From positions 155,319 through 212,490 of the forward strand of contig NW_014577074.1 in assembly GCF_000485595.1 (NCBI RefSeq): a stretch of 57,172 nt of DNA, written 5' to 3'. This DNA comes from Priapulus caudatus (lineage: Eukaryota > Priapulida > Priapulimorpha > Priapulimorphida > Priapulidae). The translations under genes were made by a program, and so were the position numbers. Below, in pieces: positions 37,639-47,605 of this stretch. The notes beneath the pieces are model-generated. The model did not search any database. It was given only the letters and a program-made list of their open reading frames with translations, and was not told the DNA's origin. The first letter of the stretch is position 1. Every line of letters begins with the position of its first letter.

Positions 37639-40600
37639 CACGTGATAATGCATATATTATATAGAAATGAATGTATGCAGATAACAAATAAATGGTAATC
37701 ACGCACCATCTAAGAAACTAAGATGCATGCCAAATTACGCATTCATGAGCACACGCACGTAGTCAGAAATGGATGCGCGCACGCCACGCAAACCACACAC
37801 ACAACCATGAATTAAACAAACAGAGCCTGCTTATTGCACGCTCCCGAAAACTTACCGTCCAAATCATTCTCTCTTACAGCCACTGCAAACAGCAACGCGG
37901 AGCAATCAGTAAACCCAACGACTTTCCCTCGCCAAGATAATTTACCTCTTCGGCAAATACGTCCAATATTTTCGACTAGCGCGCGCGTCGCGCAGGCCGG
38001 CCCTGCCCAGGCGAGCCGGGCTTTCTGTCACCCACTCAAGTAACACCTATAATCTCAAAAAATCGCCAGTCACGCTTGCGGTATATCATGCACGTGCATG
38101 CGCGCCACCAGTAACTCCATAAATACAACCTGCACGCTGGTTTGCGGCGGCTCGTTGTCTGACAGGTATAGCTATTCTCGACTCGCCAGTGGGATCCTCA
38201 CCGAGGTAAGAGCTCTTGCTACCTGCCCACGTCACGCATCGGACCACGGCTGAGCGAGTGGCGCCGACAAAAATTTGCCACACGGGAACTTGCGATCGGC
38301 ACGTTTCTGAAAACGCTGACGGTTCGTATATATCTAACATCTATATTACATTATTATTGTATTGTTAGCATCGCTATATTTTGCAGCGAGGCAATGGTCC
38401 TCGTTGACTGCCGAGCTTCATATCTCAGATTAACTGCGAGCATTCTCTGGGGTTTCCATGCAAGCGTCGGCGGTGATGACGCAATCCAGCGGAAATGGGT
38501 CATACATACGCGCTCATGCACACACGCGCTCACGCACACACGTCGCACATACGCGCTCACGCACCCACGTCGCACACACGCGCTCACGCACACATGTCGC
38601 ACACACGCGCTCATGCACACACGCGCTCACGCACACACGTCGCACATACGCGCTCACGCACCCACGTCGCACACACGCGCTCACGCACACATGTCGCACA
38701 CACGCGCTCATGCACACACGCGCTCACGCACACACGTCGCACATACGCGCTCACGCACCCACGTCGCACACACGCGCTCACGCACACATGTCGCACACAC
38801 GCGCTCGCGCACACACGCGCTCACGCACACACGTCGCACATACGCGCTCACGCACCCACGTCGCACACACGCGCTCACGCACACATGTCGCACACACGCG
38901 CTCACGCACACACGCCGCATACACGCGCTCACGCACACACATGCACACACGCTCAGCACACATGCGCTCACGCACACACGTCGCACACACGCGATCACGC
39001 ACACACGCGCTCACGCACACACGTTGCGCACACACGATAAAAAAAATCGTGAGCCCCCTTAGGTCTTTGCCCCCCGCAAATCCAAAACTGCTTCCGGCGC
39101 GCCGCATCAGCATGCTGCGAGTCGTTCCGCTGAGCTGTACTGTATGCCATATCATAGCTAAAAATGTCTTGGTTATAAATTATAGTATCATCGGGAGTGA
39201 ATAATAATAGATAATCTAGTCATTATTCACTCCTGCTAACATGATGTCTGCTACACTGAATTTAAGCTTATAGGAGGTGGTTTTTTGATAGATTTTCTGA
39301 TAAAATGTGCATCCTGTGACTCACGAAATACGATATTTAAGTTTTGATGTAGCAGCTTAGATGTGCGTACACTATCTCCCAGTAAATATAAGCATGTGTA
39401 CTAAGACAAGTACATACATACACATACACGAAGTACAAGTGCATACTGTCCCACGGTAGCCTAATAATTAAAATGAACATATATGACTGCATAATGTGTA
39501 TTTATAGCGCCATCATGTTTTATGTCATGGGTGGGTGTAGGTTTATAGCAGCTATATAGCTGCCGTTGCCGTTTGCTCGGAGACATGGGGATAGGTAGCT
39601 AAAGTCCAGTCTGACGCCATCGCTGTCTGTTGCCTTTTGTGCTGTGTCTCAGTTTAATTATCTGATTTCTTTCCAGGTGCTCTAGGCAGATCTGGTAATG
39701 GCCTGGGAAGTTTAGCTTCATGTGTCACATTGCCTGCGTGTGCTTGTTTCCCACCCACATTTCGTGTACAGTTTTTTCCCGTTGCCACAATCCCAGCCAG
39801 ACAAGCAGAAAGTTGTTTTTAACGATCATATCAGATATTTGGCCAAATATCAAAAACAAGCAACCATGTTGTTTTTTGGCAGTAGCCATTTTGAATTTTT
39901 CACCTGTAAATACTGGCAGTGTTCCCTCAACAAGACCATGACCCTGAACTAAAAAGTGACTACAAGTGGTGTATATACATGCATATATACATATCACCAG
40001 GGGTTAATAATGAAAAAAATATTGACAAATAATATCAACCAATATATATGCCAAATAATATCAAGTTTATCATTATCAACCCCTGATATCATTGTGTGGT
40101 GTACAGTGAAGTGAGCGAATGATCCCTTAAACTCACTCAGTCTACCTATACTAAAAGCATTCAACATTTCAGCAGTCAATAAGGGACGACTTTTACAAAT
40201 TCTTTCTATTTTGATTTGTTTACTCATATAACCACTAATATTTTCTGTGGCAGCTTTAGAATTCATACTTCAGCAATCCATCCAAATATTATTGATCATG
40301 TGCAATTTTTTCCACGTGGAACATGGTGGAATCATAACGGATATGCAATACTGAAAAGACGTTTTTCATTGATATCAACGAGTAAGTTACAAGATAGTGA
40401 TAGCATAGCGAATAGTTAATTTTCAGGGTTATGTATGGAATACAGTTTTAAACAGCTATAGATGGTATCATTATTGTCTCGTCTGATGGCACGTTGCCAT
40501 ATGGCCACGTTCGCGGCTGAGCGTGCTCTGTCTCTCTGCAGGTAATGGACCGGCAGGGATCAGTCTGTCGTACCAGCTCGCAGGAAACCGGCCGTATTTC

Positions 40601-40992
40601 AAGGGGCGGTCGCATCACGACGACATTCTCAACCTGAAGCTGCAGGAGAAGCTGAAGGTGTCGCTGGTGGATCAGGTACGTGGTGGCGGCGGCGGCTGCG
40701 GCGGTGGTGATGTACTTGGCGGCGGCAGAGGCAGTGGCAGCGGTGTCCTGGCATGGCGCCAGCCGACCGCGCCCCCGGCCACTGCTGGCTGGCATGCCAG
40801 GAATATCGGGCCGGGATCTGGCATCGCTCCACTGCGTGCGTAATCTTTTTGCGCGTCTCTGCCACGACTAGACTGGCGCTTTTAGAATGTTTCTGTTCTC
40901 TGCCTATGTTAAATTAGGAAAGTCTGCATCTGTGTGTGATTGTAGGTGTGTGTCTGGCTGTCTGCGTGTGTCTGCGTGTGTCTGTGTGTGTG

Positions 40993-41024
<32 letters not shown>

Positions 41025-44000
41025 TGTGTGCATGCGTGAGTGAATGTGTGTGTGTGTGTGTGTGTGTGAATGTGTGTGTATGTCTTTGTGTGTGTACCTG
41101 TGAGTGGCAACCTTTAACAATGGAGAGAATGGCCTTGACCGCATGACTAATTTAAACGCCTTCACTAAACTACCTTCCTTGTATTCATGCAAGAGGGCAA
41201 GCCTAAGAAAAATCACCATAGTCTTCCAGGGAAGATATCCATCATTTAAGGCCTAGTTTGTTGGCCCCACTGAGAAACGTTTTGTTTCAGCACTGACCCA
41301 CGTGCATAATAATTACATTAAAATGAATATAAACGGTTGTGTAAACAAGTGTTTTCGAATGTGCCCTTACCTTCTATCATGCTGATGAAAACTGTCTGAA
41401 TGTGCTGCCCCCTGTAGGACATCGAGTATCTCAGCGAAGGACTAGAGGGTCGCTCCAGCAATCCCGTGGCGCTCCTCTTCGACACGCTCGCGCGACCTAT
41501 GGCTGACCTTGGGCAGGACCATGAAACGCATCTAAGCTGGAAGTATGAGAGCAGCGAAGCCATACCACACGTTGTCCTCGGGAGAGGACCGCCAGGAGGA
41601 GCGTGGCAGGTGAGCAGCGATTGAACATGACCACGTTTAAGAAAGTCTCGAACCACCCAGCATCAAAAAAGTGTTGTTTCTTTTTCAAAAATGAATGATT
41701 TGCGATCAGTGATGAACACCTGTGTGTTTACATCTGAGAATGAGTGGTACTCATTTACGCCCTTGATTGAATTCTCGATGTGTGTATGTGAATTTCAGCT
41801 ATGTGTAGCTGTATTCCAGCAAGGTGCATCTGTTAATAAATATAAAACGACTTGCAGCATTAATGGCTACACTGCTGAATAGCAGCCGATGTCTGCTTCA
41901 TTGATTTTAACATGTACTATTGAAGCCTGGTTGTAATATTGTTTCCGTGGGGACGTTTGCAGATGATGAAAGGAGAGATGCTGACGTTAAGCCTGGGTAG
42001 CTGGATGGAGCTACCCGACTGCAGCTTCAAACAGTTCCTACATAAACTACACGTGTGAGTATACTGCACTGCTTCATGTCTCAGCCCTGCAGGTTTCGTG
42101 ATGCTGAAATATTTTCGCTAGTTGCAAAAAGAGCTTTGCTGAACTGGTTATTACCGGTTATTTTCTCAGTGCCTGTTTACTTTGCTAGGATTAGTCACTT
42201 GAGTGATTCCATCTGAAGTCTTTCATACTCCTGGAAAAGTTCCAAATATTTGGAATGATTTCCAGGGCATGAAATCCAGGTCCAGAGGGCTGGTAACAAG
42301 TTTTTTACCAGCCCTCACAAATAAAAAATAAAATAAAGATGAGGCAGTTTCACTGACCATTGCTTGTCCGAAAAATTTTGTAGTGTGCGGCATTGCATAG
42401 TAGCTGTTGAACAGACTATAATACAGATCGTGAATGATGACCGAAGTGTTTTGTCAATGTCATGTTTCATGCTTGCATTCTCGATTTCATATGTGTAAAA
42501 TTTTGATAAATTATGGCATGATATCCTTCAGGTAAAACCGTAATGTAGGCTAGTATTTGCTCGTTAATGCTATAAATGAAAATGTAGGTACTTCCTAACA
42601 CAGCTGAAACCACCGGCTCGGAGGGCCGGTGTTTTGCCTATGTTACTGGCCCTCCAAATAATTTGCCAGCATGTGCCAGTGGGCCGGTGCTAATTTCGCG
42701 CCCTGGATTTCTAACCTTATACACACTGATACACATTCGTCTTGTATGCTAGCTTTATTTAAACTAGTTATCATTATCATTTGAACTTTATACTTCTTGG
42801 AAATTTTTTTCGAATCTTTGAAGTGATTTCGCAATAAATGCACACTGAATTACTGATACACATCAGTCTTGTTTGCTAGCAATATTTTGAACTAGTTATC
42901 ATGAGGACTGCACCACCGCGTTATGCAAATAAGACCAATGATTATTAGGGTGACAGTGCAGACGTACTATTGAGTCAGAAACATCTCCCCATATTTATCT
43001 GTCCATCAGGGAAAAAAAAAAAAATTTATTTTTCGGGGGCTAGTTTTCAAGCTCGCGTGCACGAAAATAGCACTCTGAAATTTGGTTTGCATTGAACTCT
43101 ATGCAAATTTACGGGGGCTGTTTTTGGCATTTCCGGGGCTCTTTTTGGCATTTCGGGGGCTAAATCGCCCCGAGCCCCCGTGTATTTTTTTCACTGCTGT
43201 CCATCCCTATTGTAATATGACTATCACATTACCAGATATGCAGAGTTTGTGACCGAGTATAATTTAAGTGTACTAACTTAATAATAGGGATCCCATGTAG
43301 CTGCGGTAGATAGAGTAGCCTTTGTCACCTGTATTTCGTAGCAGTGGCAAGTACAACATGCCAAGTTCTTGCGATCGCCACTGTATTGTAGCAGAAACGT
43401 CTGCAGCATGCAATTATCAGTGCATTATGCAGTGTCTTTCCTGTAGCGGGCTAATTTCTTACGATCGCAACTGTCTCTCGCAGCGCCAACAGCAGCGGCC
43501 GGCCACGCTCCGGGACGATGACGGGCATGCCGCCACCAGGGGTCGTGCCGAGCGTGAATCGCGCTTCGGTCGCCGACGTCGCCAGCTACTACCAGCACTA
43601 CGTTCGCGCAAACAAGCTCGAGCCGTTCTTCCGCGACGCGTGCACGGTCACGTCCGTCCGCAGGCTGCCCGCGAGGGGGCACCACGTGTATGACTGCGAG
43701 AGCGGCGAGCTGGAGACAGACGGCTGCTGGGAGGAGGAGAAAGGAGAGGACGAGGAGGACGAGGAGGAGGAGGGGGAGGAGCCGTTGTGGGAGGTGCGCG
43801 GCTTCGAGGACCGTGGCAGCGGCGCTGTGATGCCCTTCTGCTACCACGCCGCGAACGTGGTGCTCGCGACGGGCACGTTCGACCGGCAAAACCGGCTCGC
43901 CGTCGACGGCGAGTCGTGCGCGATCGTGCACCACTCGGTCGCCGAGCTCGGCGCGCTGCTCGCGAGCGGTGACCTCGCGCGCGACCCCAACCCCGTGCTG

Positions 44001-44570
44001 ATCGTCGGCGCGGGGCTGAGCGCGGCCGACGCGGTGCTGGCGGCGCTGGAGCGCGGCGTGCGCGTGCTGCACGCGTTCCGGCGCGACGCGCGCGACCGCG
44101 AACTCGTGTTCGCGCGCCTGCCGACGGCGCTCTACCCGGAGTACCACCGCGTGCACGCGATGATGCGCGGCGACGAGGCGGCGGCGGCCGGCGGCGGCTA
44201 CCGCGCGTTCGCGCGCCACCGCGTGCACAGCATCCGCGACGACGGCCGCGTCGTTCTCGCGAGCGTTGACGGCGAGATGTTCACGACGGTGCGCACGTCG
44301 CGCGTCGTCGTGCTCGTCGGCTCGGCGCCCGACCTCGCGTTCATGCCCTCCGGGGGGCGCCACCTCGGCGTGCACGCCGACCAGCCGATCGACGGCAAGC
44401 GCAACCGCTTTGATGCCGACTGCGTGACGTACGAGAGCGCGAAAGAGCGCGGCCTGTTCGCGATGGGCGCGCTCGTCGGCGACACGTTCGTCAGGTTCAT
44501 CGTAGGGGGCGCTCTCGGCATCGCGGCGACGCTCGCGCGCCGGCGAAAGCTTCTCGCCGCGGAGCGGTAG
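24686..44570 (+). CDS. OSGIN: OSGIN family oxidative stress-induced growth inhibitor, 5 coding exons
   Basis: Exons 24686-24755, 40542-40675, 41418-41609, 41963-42054 and 43484-44570 join with matching phases (1, 0, 0, 2) into 524 codons plus TAG. Every intron is GT-AG, with donors such as GTGAGT and GTACGT. The product is a flavoprotein-monooxygenase-like protein. A Rossmann FAD-binding motif GNGPAG lies at residues 24-29, split across the first intron. [20 protein letters not shown] and the [13 protein letters not shown] block follow in exon 3, [10 protein letters not shown] in exon 4, then VVLATGTFD near residue 289, a second dinucleotide motif VGAGLSAAD near 337, and a conserved C-terminus around [16 protein letters not shown]. 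Vertebrate OSGIN1/2 have the same order and about the same length (roughly 480-560 residues); they are linked to p53/NRF2 stress responses and growth restraint. An Asp/Glu-rich run at residues 240-264 looks lineage-specific. Intron 1 (15.8 kb) contains the inverted duplication and a gap, so its length is doubtful. The family call is firm; assignment to paralogue 1 or 2 is not made. Confidence 0.93.
25734..29326 (+). repeat. Partial unit T3-B2 (C segment missing)
   Basis: T3 (25734-27060) begins TATGACCCATTTCCGC, shared with the inverted T' but not with T1/T2. B2 (27061-29326) follows and breaks off at GTTACG, exactly where B1 continues into C1. GT-rich arrays at 26594-26763. Confidence 0.8.
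28563..28795. mobile_element. V-family fold-back with TTAGGG repeats (B2)
   Basis: B2 counterpart of 22505-22734, with small indels. Confidence 0.7.
29327..30423 (+). repeat. Segment T, copy 4 (partial, ends at gap)
   Basis: It starts AAGCGAGGACATTGCC, lacking the first 80 bp or so of T. It ends at GGAACATGGGCATG, immediately before the second N-run. GT arrays lie at 29897-29938 and 30056-30126. Confidence 0.8.
30424..30448. other. Assembly gap (25 N)
   Basis: A second run of exactly 25 N, directly at the end of T4; true size unknown. Confidence 0.97.
30449..31401. other. No gene recognised
   Basis: Unique-looking AT-rich sequence with a G-run and C-run near 30600-30667. No ORF with recognisable content. 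Confidence 0.45.
31402..31482. repeat. TA microsatellite
   Basis: Nearly pure alternating TA over about 80 bp. Confidence 0.9.
31508..31645 (-). repeat. Short dispersed repeat S, inverted copy
   Basis: GCCGCAGAGCGTCTGCGGCT followed by CATCTGAGGTCTGTTGC, antiparallel to the copies at 5705, 13015 and 47470, with moderate divergence. Confidence 0.6.
31668..31772 (+). repeat. G-rich purine tract with quadruplex potential
   Basis: Over 100 bases with more than a dozen runs of three or more G (GGGGGAGGGG, GGGGGACGGGGG and so on). One strand is almost free of C. The ORFs across it (31599-31805 and opposite) are compositional. Confidence 0.8.
31816..32416 (-). repeat. Dispersed repeat R, copy 3 (uninterrupted)
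   Basis: Reverse complement of the R repeat. It starts (on -) TTTTTAGCTCATCTGCATAG near 32416 and ends near TTAAACGATGGATTT. It has neither the TTAA MITE nor the hAT-like insertion, and so serves as the empty-site reference. Confidence 0.7.
33407..33477 (-). pseudogene. Inverted, frameshifted second copy of OSGIN exon 1
   Basis: Reading the - strand from ATG at 33477 gives the same start, the same GVVIV-encoding end and the same GTGAGT donor as 24686-24755. A run of four A has become five after the GAC codon, so the frame reads MKADKKDRE and stops. It also faces away from exons 2-5. It is either an assembly artefact, a sequencing error, or a decayed duplicate; as written it cannot encode the OSGIN N-terminus. 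Confidence 0.8.
35444..35675. mobile_element. V-family fold-back (B', inverted)
   Basis: Inverted counterpart of 28563-28795, with CCCTAACCCTAACCCTAACC near 35596. Confidence 0.7.
38509..39030. repeat. Minisatellite with 97-bp higher-order period
   Basis: ACGCGCTCACGCACACACGT-type monomers of about 25 bp are grouped in a 97-bp period (starts near 38514, 38611, 38708, 38805), about five copies, the last degraded. 97 is not a multiple of 3, so all frames on both strands stay open and give ORFs of up to 248 codons. These are not genes. Confidence 0.9.
39031..39995. other. OSGIN intron sequence with a short hairpin
   Basis: No coding content recognised. At 39190-39237 a hairpin, ATCGGGAGTGAATAATAATA with ATTATTCACTCCTGCT, resembles the mini-hairpin family but lacks a clear target duplication. 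Confidence 0.5.
39996..40087. mobile_element. Mini-hairpin element, 92 bp (CAGGGGT type)
   Basis: The left end ACCAGGGGTTAATAATGA and the right end TCATTATCAACCCCTGAT are complementary with two mismatches. ATC flanks both ends (39993-39995, 40088-40090). Confidence 0.65.
40088..40541. other. 3' end of OSGIN intron 1
   Basis: AT-rich sequence ending in a pyrimidine tract and the exon 2 acceptor. No further exon detected. Confidence 0.5.
40542..40675 (+). CDS. OSGIN: OSGIN coding exon 2
   Basis: The acceptor TCTCTCTGCAG ends at 40541 and the donor GTACGT begins at 40676. It completes the GNGPAG nucleotide-binding loop and continues [14 protein letters not shown], the diagnostic start of OSGIN proteins, ending at VDQ. 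Confidence 0.93.
40920..41105. repeat. GT-rich microsatellite in OSGIN intron 2
   Basis: GTGTGTCTGC, GTGC and GTGT blocks from about 40930 to 41095; ORFs here are compositional. Confidence 0.85.
41418..41609 (+). CDS. OSGIN: OSGIN coding exon 3
   Basis: The exon is 64 whole codons between acceptor CCCCTGTAG and donor GTGAGC. It encodes [20 protein letters not shown] and ends [15 protein letters not shown]. These are the most conserved blocks of the family. The phase 0 ends match its neighbours. Confidence 0.95.
41963..42054 (+). CDS. OSGIN: OSGIN coding exon 4
   Basis: The exon follows acceptor GTTTGCAG and ends before donor GTGAGT. It holds 30 codons plus two bases, including [20 protein letters not shown], matching the [10 protein letters not shown] block of OSGIN. 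The leftover GT is completed by the first base of exon 5 to give valine. Confidence 0.92.
42263..42705. mobile_element. hAT-like non-autonomous element W in OSGIN intron 4
   Basis: The ends CAGGGCATGAAA and TTTCGCGCCCTG are inverted repeats with one or two mismatches. GATTTC occurs at 42257-42262 and 42706-42711. CAGGG ends suit hAT, though a hAT duplication would be 8 bp. The interior is shared with 9551-10012. 443 bp, no transposase. Confidence 0.7.
42706..43483. other. OSGIN intron 4, remainder
   Basis: Contains a homopolymer A run near 43012 and repeated GGGGGCT/GGCATTT words at about 43035-43180. No gene. Confidence 0.5.
43484..44570 (+). CDS. OSGIN: OSGIN terminal coding exon 5
   Basis: This large last exon follows acceptor TCTCTCGCAG and ends at TAG 44568-44570. 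It encodes residues 163-524: the YYQHYV segment, the acidic run, VVLATGTFD, the [14 protein letters not shown] dinucleotide-binding motif, LYPEYHRVH and the C-terminal [16 protein letters not shown] block. Third codon positions are almost all G or C, in sharp contrast to the AT-rich introns and 3' flank. That bias also produces a 382-codon antisense ORF with no independent support. Confidence 0.95.
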
Positions 44571-45553
44571 CATTTAACCGATCTCTTGTTTTAGAGAGAC
44601 TACCGTCGTGCGCTTGGCGATTGTGTATACGGTTTTTCGTATTTCGGCTTTTGCACGTGTGCGTCGTGTTTCTAATTGACTGTGATAGTGGGTTTGTCGT
44701 CACCACGTAGTGCAGCTGCGGGTTAGGTGCGAAATAATATATCTAAAAAGTGCATAAATGTAAACGAAACGCAAACAGGGTGTGAGAGATGTCGTAATGC
44801 GGTTGTTTTAAATAACCGAGTTCGATCGTGTCAAAAACTGCGTAAATCCTTGAGTTGTAGTCGAGCTTGCAGAAATTTTAATTCATATCAGTTATTGTTA
44901 GTTTGCAGACATATCTCGTTGGTTAACGCACAACAGTCCCAAAGGGGCTGGACATATCATCGAGATATTATATAGGGATACAACCGTTATCAGTGTCCCT
45001 CCCTTCTGTTGATGTTTATTTCTTGATTTAAGAAAATACCTTTAAATGGTGAACTAATGTAAAGAACCAATGACCAGTTATGTTGGTTGGCCAGAGGTGT
45101 AGATATATAGATACTGAATGCACTTGCACTCATAAATTGTTTTTCTAGCACAAATTATTTTATTATGTATTGTGCTAATACTGTAAAATTATGAGTTGGA
45201 TGAGCAGGGACTAAAAATAGTGAAAATGCATATTGAAACATCAGGGAAGTCTCGAGTTAGTTGTGTCAGACAGGGTCTGAAGGCATGAAGCATACTGTGA
45301 GGAAAGGGGGAAATTGTTTCGTAAATCTGTTCGTATTTTTATAAAACATATTTTATATAGGTTCAAATTTGCAGAATTGTTGCAATTATTTGTTGAAAGG
45401 GTAGCACTGTCAATGATCAGTTGTTAATATATGGCAGTATGTAGTCACACATTTGTAGGAAGTGCCTTGAAAAGTGACATGAAAAAGCGTTAAAAAAGAA
45501 CACACGAGTATGTACAGTCATCTAAACACTCACAAATCAATGGGAATGTATGG
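44571..45553. other. OSGIN 3' flank
   Basis: It holds the 3' UTR by position, but no clear AATAAA with a downstream GT-rich element could be chosen. AT-rich, without other features. Confidence 0.45.
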
Positions 45554-47100
45554 TTTTTAGCGCATCTGACATAGTCAGATGCAGCTTGTAGAATCGCATG
45601 ATTGTGCGTGTGTCCGTCCGTCCGTGCGTCCGTCAACAGTTAAGCACAAATCTAAACGGCTCGACGTACGGATTCGAAAGTCGGGACGTAGGTGGGTAAT
45701 CCGAAAACGAGTTGCAGGGCGTCAAGTTCCTATTTTTCCCTATTTTTTGGGCAATTCCTATTTTCTCCTATTTTCTGGACAAATTCCTATTTTTTCCTAT
45801 TTTTGAGGGCTTTTCATTTTTCTGAATCCAGAATTGTATGTATCCTTCTCAGAATGCAGGAATTTACATTTCAGGTGACCCAATTTTCACAAAATTCCTG
45901 GGGGAGGACCCCCAGACCCCCGCCCCTTACTTTAAATTAACGTAATATACTCTTAACTATCACAGATTTTATTTCAGTAAAGTTGTTTCTCAGTTGGATG
46001 TGGTATGTGTATCCAGAGGGGGGTCCAGGGGGTCCGGACCCCCCTTTTTTACCCCAAAAAAGGGAAAACACATAGAAGATAATTTTCTGCTTAAAAGTTT
46101 GGAATTCCATCTTGCATTCTAGACATCAAAATTACTGCTCAGATGCTCTCAGAATGCACAAATTTTTAAAATTTTTCTTGGGGGAGGTCCCCCTAACCCC
46201 CCCCCCAAGTTGCAACGTGCCTTAGACACGTCGCATAAGCTGCCTTCGGCACCGTTTTATAAAAGTGCCCTTTATTTCTTACTGGACCCCCCTCTTTTTC
46301 AAAAAGCCGGATCCATCATACTATTTTGGAGTAGTCTACATGTATGGGTGTTTATGCATGTATAGCTTATCAATGTATTATGTTCAATGTAATTATGTAT
46401 GTATGTGCTTATCAATTTTAACATGCGTTTCTCATTAAAACCTCAAAATATTGTTCGCATGTGATGTAACTCCAAATATGTATATTAATAAAACCATTTG
46501 TGGTGGATCAGGATGGCTGTAGGGGTGTTGAGAGGCCATCTAATCCAATAAATATTCCTATTTAACATATATTTTCTCACCAAAATTCCTATTTTCCTCC
46601 AATTTTTTCACATCTGAAATTCCTATTTTCCTATTTTTTTGAGCGTCACTTGGCACTTGACGCCCTGGAGTTTGGATGTCGAAGCTGGGGGGTCAAAGGT
46701 CAAAGGTCAAGAGGTCTAAAAGAAGGGGAAACATTCCCTCCTTAACTTAAGGTATAGGGAAGAAATGCAGAATTGCAGCACAAATCTAAACGGCTTGACC
46801 TATGCTCGGTGTACCTATTAATATTCGGTGTATAGTGTGATGGGCAGGAAACCCATCACCAGTGCGAAATTGGAGGTCACAGGTCAAAGAGCAGTGGGGG
46901 AAAGGTCAGATATCAGACATTTTCTGAGGACATGGGCTAACGGACAGAGTGGAAAACTTTTTTGTTTCAGCGCTGACCTACCATTTTTATCACTTTATTG
47001 AAAGGACCATGAAATGTGCTTTCCACTGACATGCGAAGAGTAAGTGTCTGATAACCTTTTGACCCTCAAGAGGAGGGTTAAACATGGATTCCTGAACTGC
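45554..47100 (+). repeat. Dispersed repeat R, copy 2 (with hAT-like insertion)
   Basis: It starts TTTTTAGCGCATCTGACATA and ends near TTAAACATGGATTC. It contains the intact TTAA site at 46747-46750 that is filled in copy 1, and is itself split by 45715-46667. Confidence 0.75.
45715..46667. mobile_element. 953-bp hAT-like non-autonomous element in R
   Basis: Perfect 13-bp ends CAGGGCGTCAAGT / ACTTGACGCCCTG flank sequence with repeated TTCCTATTTT words close to both ends. Flanks GAGTTG and GAGTTT look like an eroded 8-bp duplication. No transposase ORF. Confidence 0.8.
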
Positions 47101-47469
47101 CTCAATGATGTCACAGTGTTCTCATATTCATGGCACATCCATAATCCAGAGAGACATGATACAAGATTGCGTGGCACAGCTTTGCTGTTGATCCTAAGCG
47201 CTGCGCGCGGATTAGACGCGCAGTTCCGCGGGATATGCGCACGCGACCGCGGAGATGTTCAAGTATTTTTCTGTCTTTATCCATTTAACTATTTTTCCCC
47301 AATTAACGCAAATATTTACATGATTTATTTACAACAATGTAATAACAAATAATTTTTACAATTACTTTTTTTTTAATAGGGTTAGGGTCACAATGCACCA
47401 TAAAACAGGAGTTTCAGGAACGCGATTTGTATCAACTAATGGGATTTGGGAGGTATGCAGAATGCAGAA

Positions 47470-47605
47470 GGTTGCTGAAATGATGTGTACGCAACTGCGT
47501 ATCTGCATATCTGCGCCTAACAAATGTGTCACTACGCACGACTGAAACTTGACGTTCATAAACGTAGCAACACACCTCAGATGAGCCCAGTCGCTCTGCG
47601 GCTGT
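47470..47605 (+). repeat. Short dispersed repeat S
   Basis: Shares GCGTATCTGCATATCTGCGC and CCTCAGATGAGCCCAGT with the D1/D2 copies. Confidence 0.6.

Larger units (their letters stand above)
32426..38508 (-). repeat. Complete inverted 6.1-kb unit (C'-B'-T')
   Basis: Reverse complement of T-B-C: C' 32426-34929, B' 34930-37164, T' 37165-38508. C' matches 23281-25722 and includes the frameshifted exon 1. B' and T' resemble B2 and T3 more than B1 and T2. It lies within OSGIN intron 1 as assembled. Confidence 0.8.

Noticed and set aside
38509-39030. Possible CRISPR-like array
   Set aside because: Tandem monomers have no unique spacers and the host is eukaryotic; it is a minisatellite.
38394-39204. 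ORFs of 181-248 codons on both strands
   Set aside because: They are translations of the 97-bp minisatellite, open in every frame because 97 is not divisible by 3.
39720-40419. Possible extra OSGIN exons before exon 2
   Set aside because: Exon 1 at 24686 joins exon 2 with exact phase and motif continuity, so no additional coding exon is needed, and ORFs here show no similarity.
43425-44573. 382-codon antisense ORF over OSGIN exon 5
   Set aside because: Its Arg/Ala/Val/His-rich composition is what GC-rich third positions give on the opposite strand; no family resemblance, and the sense strand is clearly coding.
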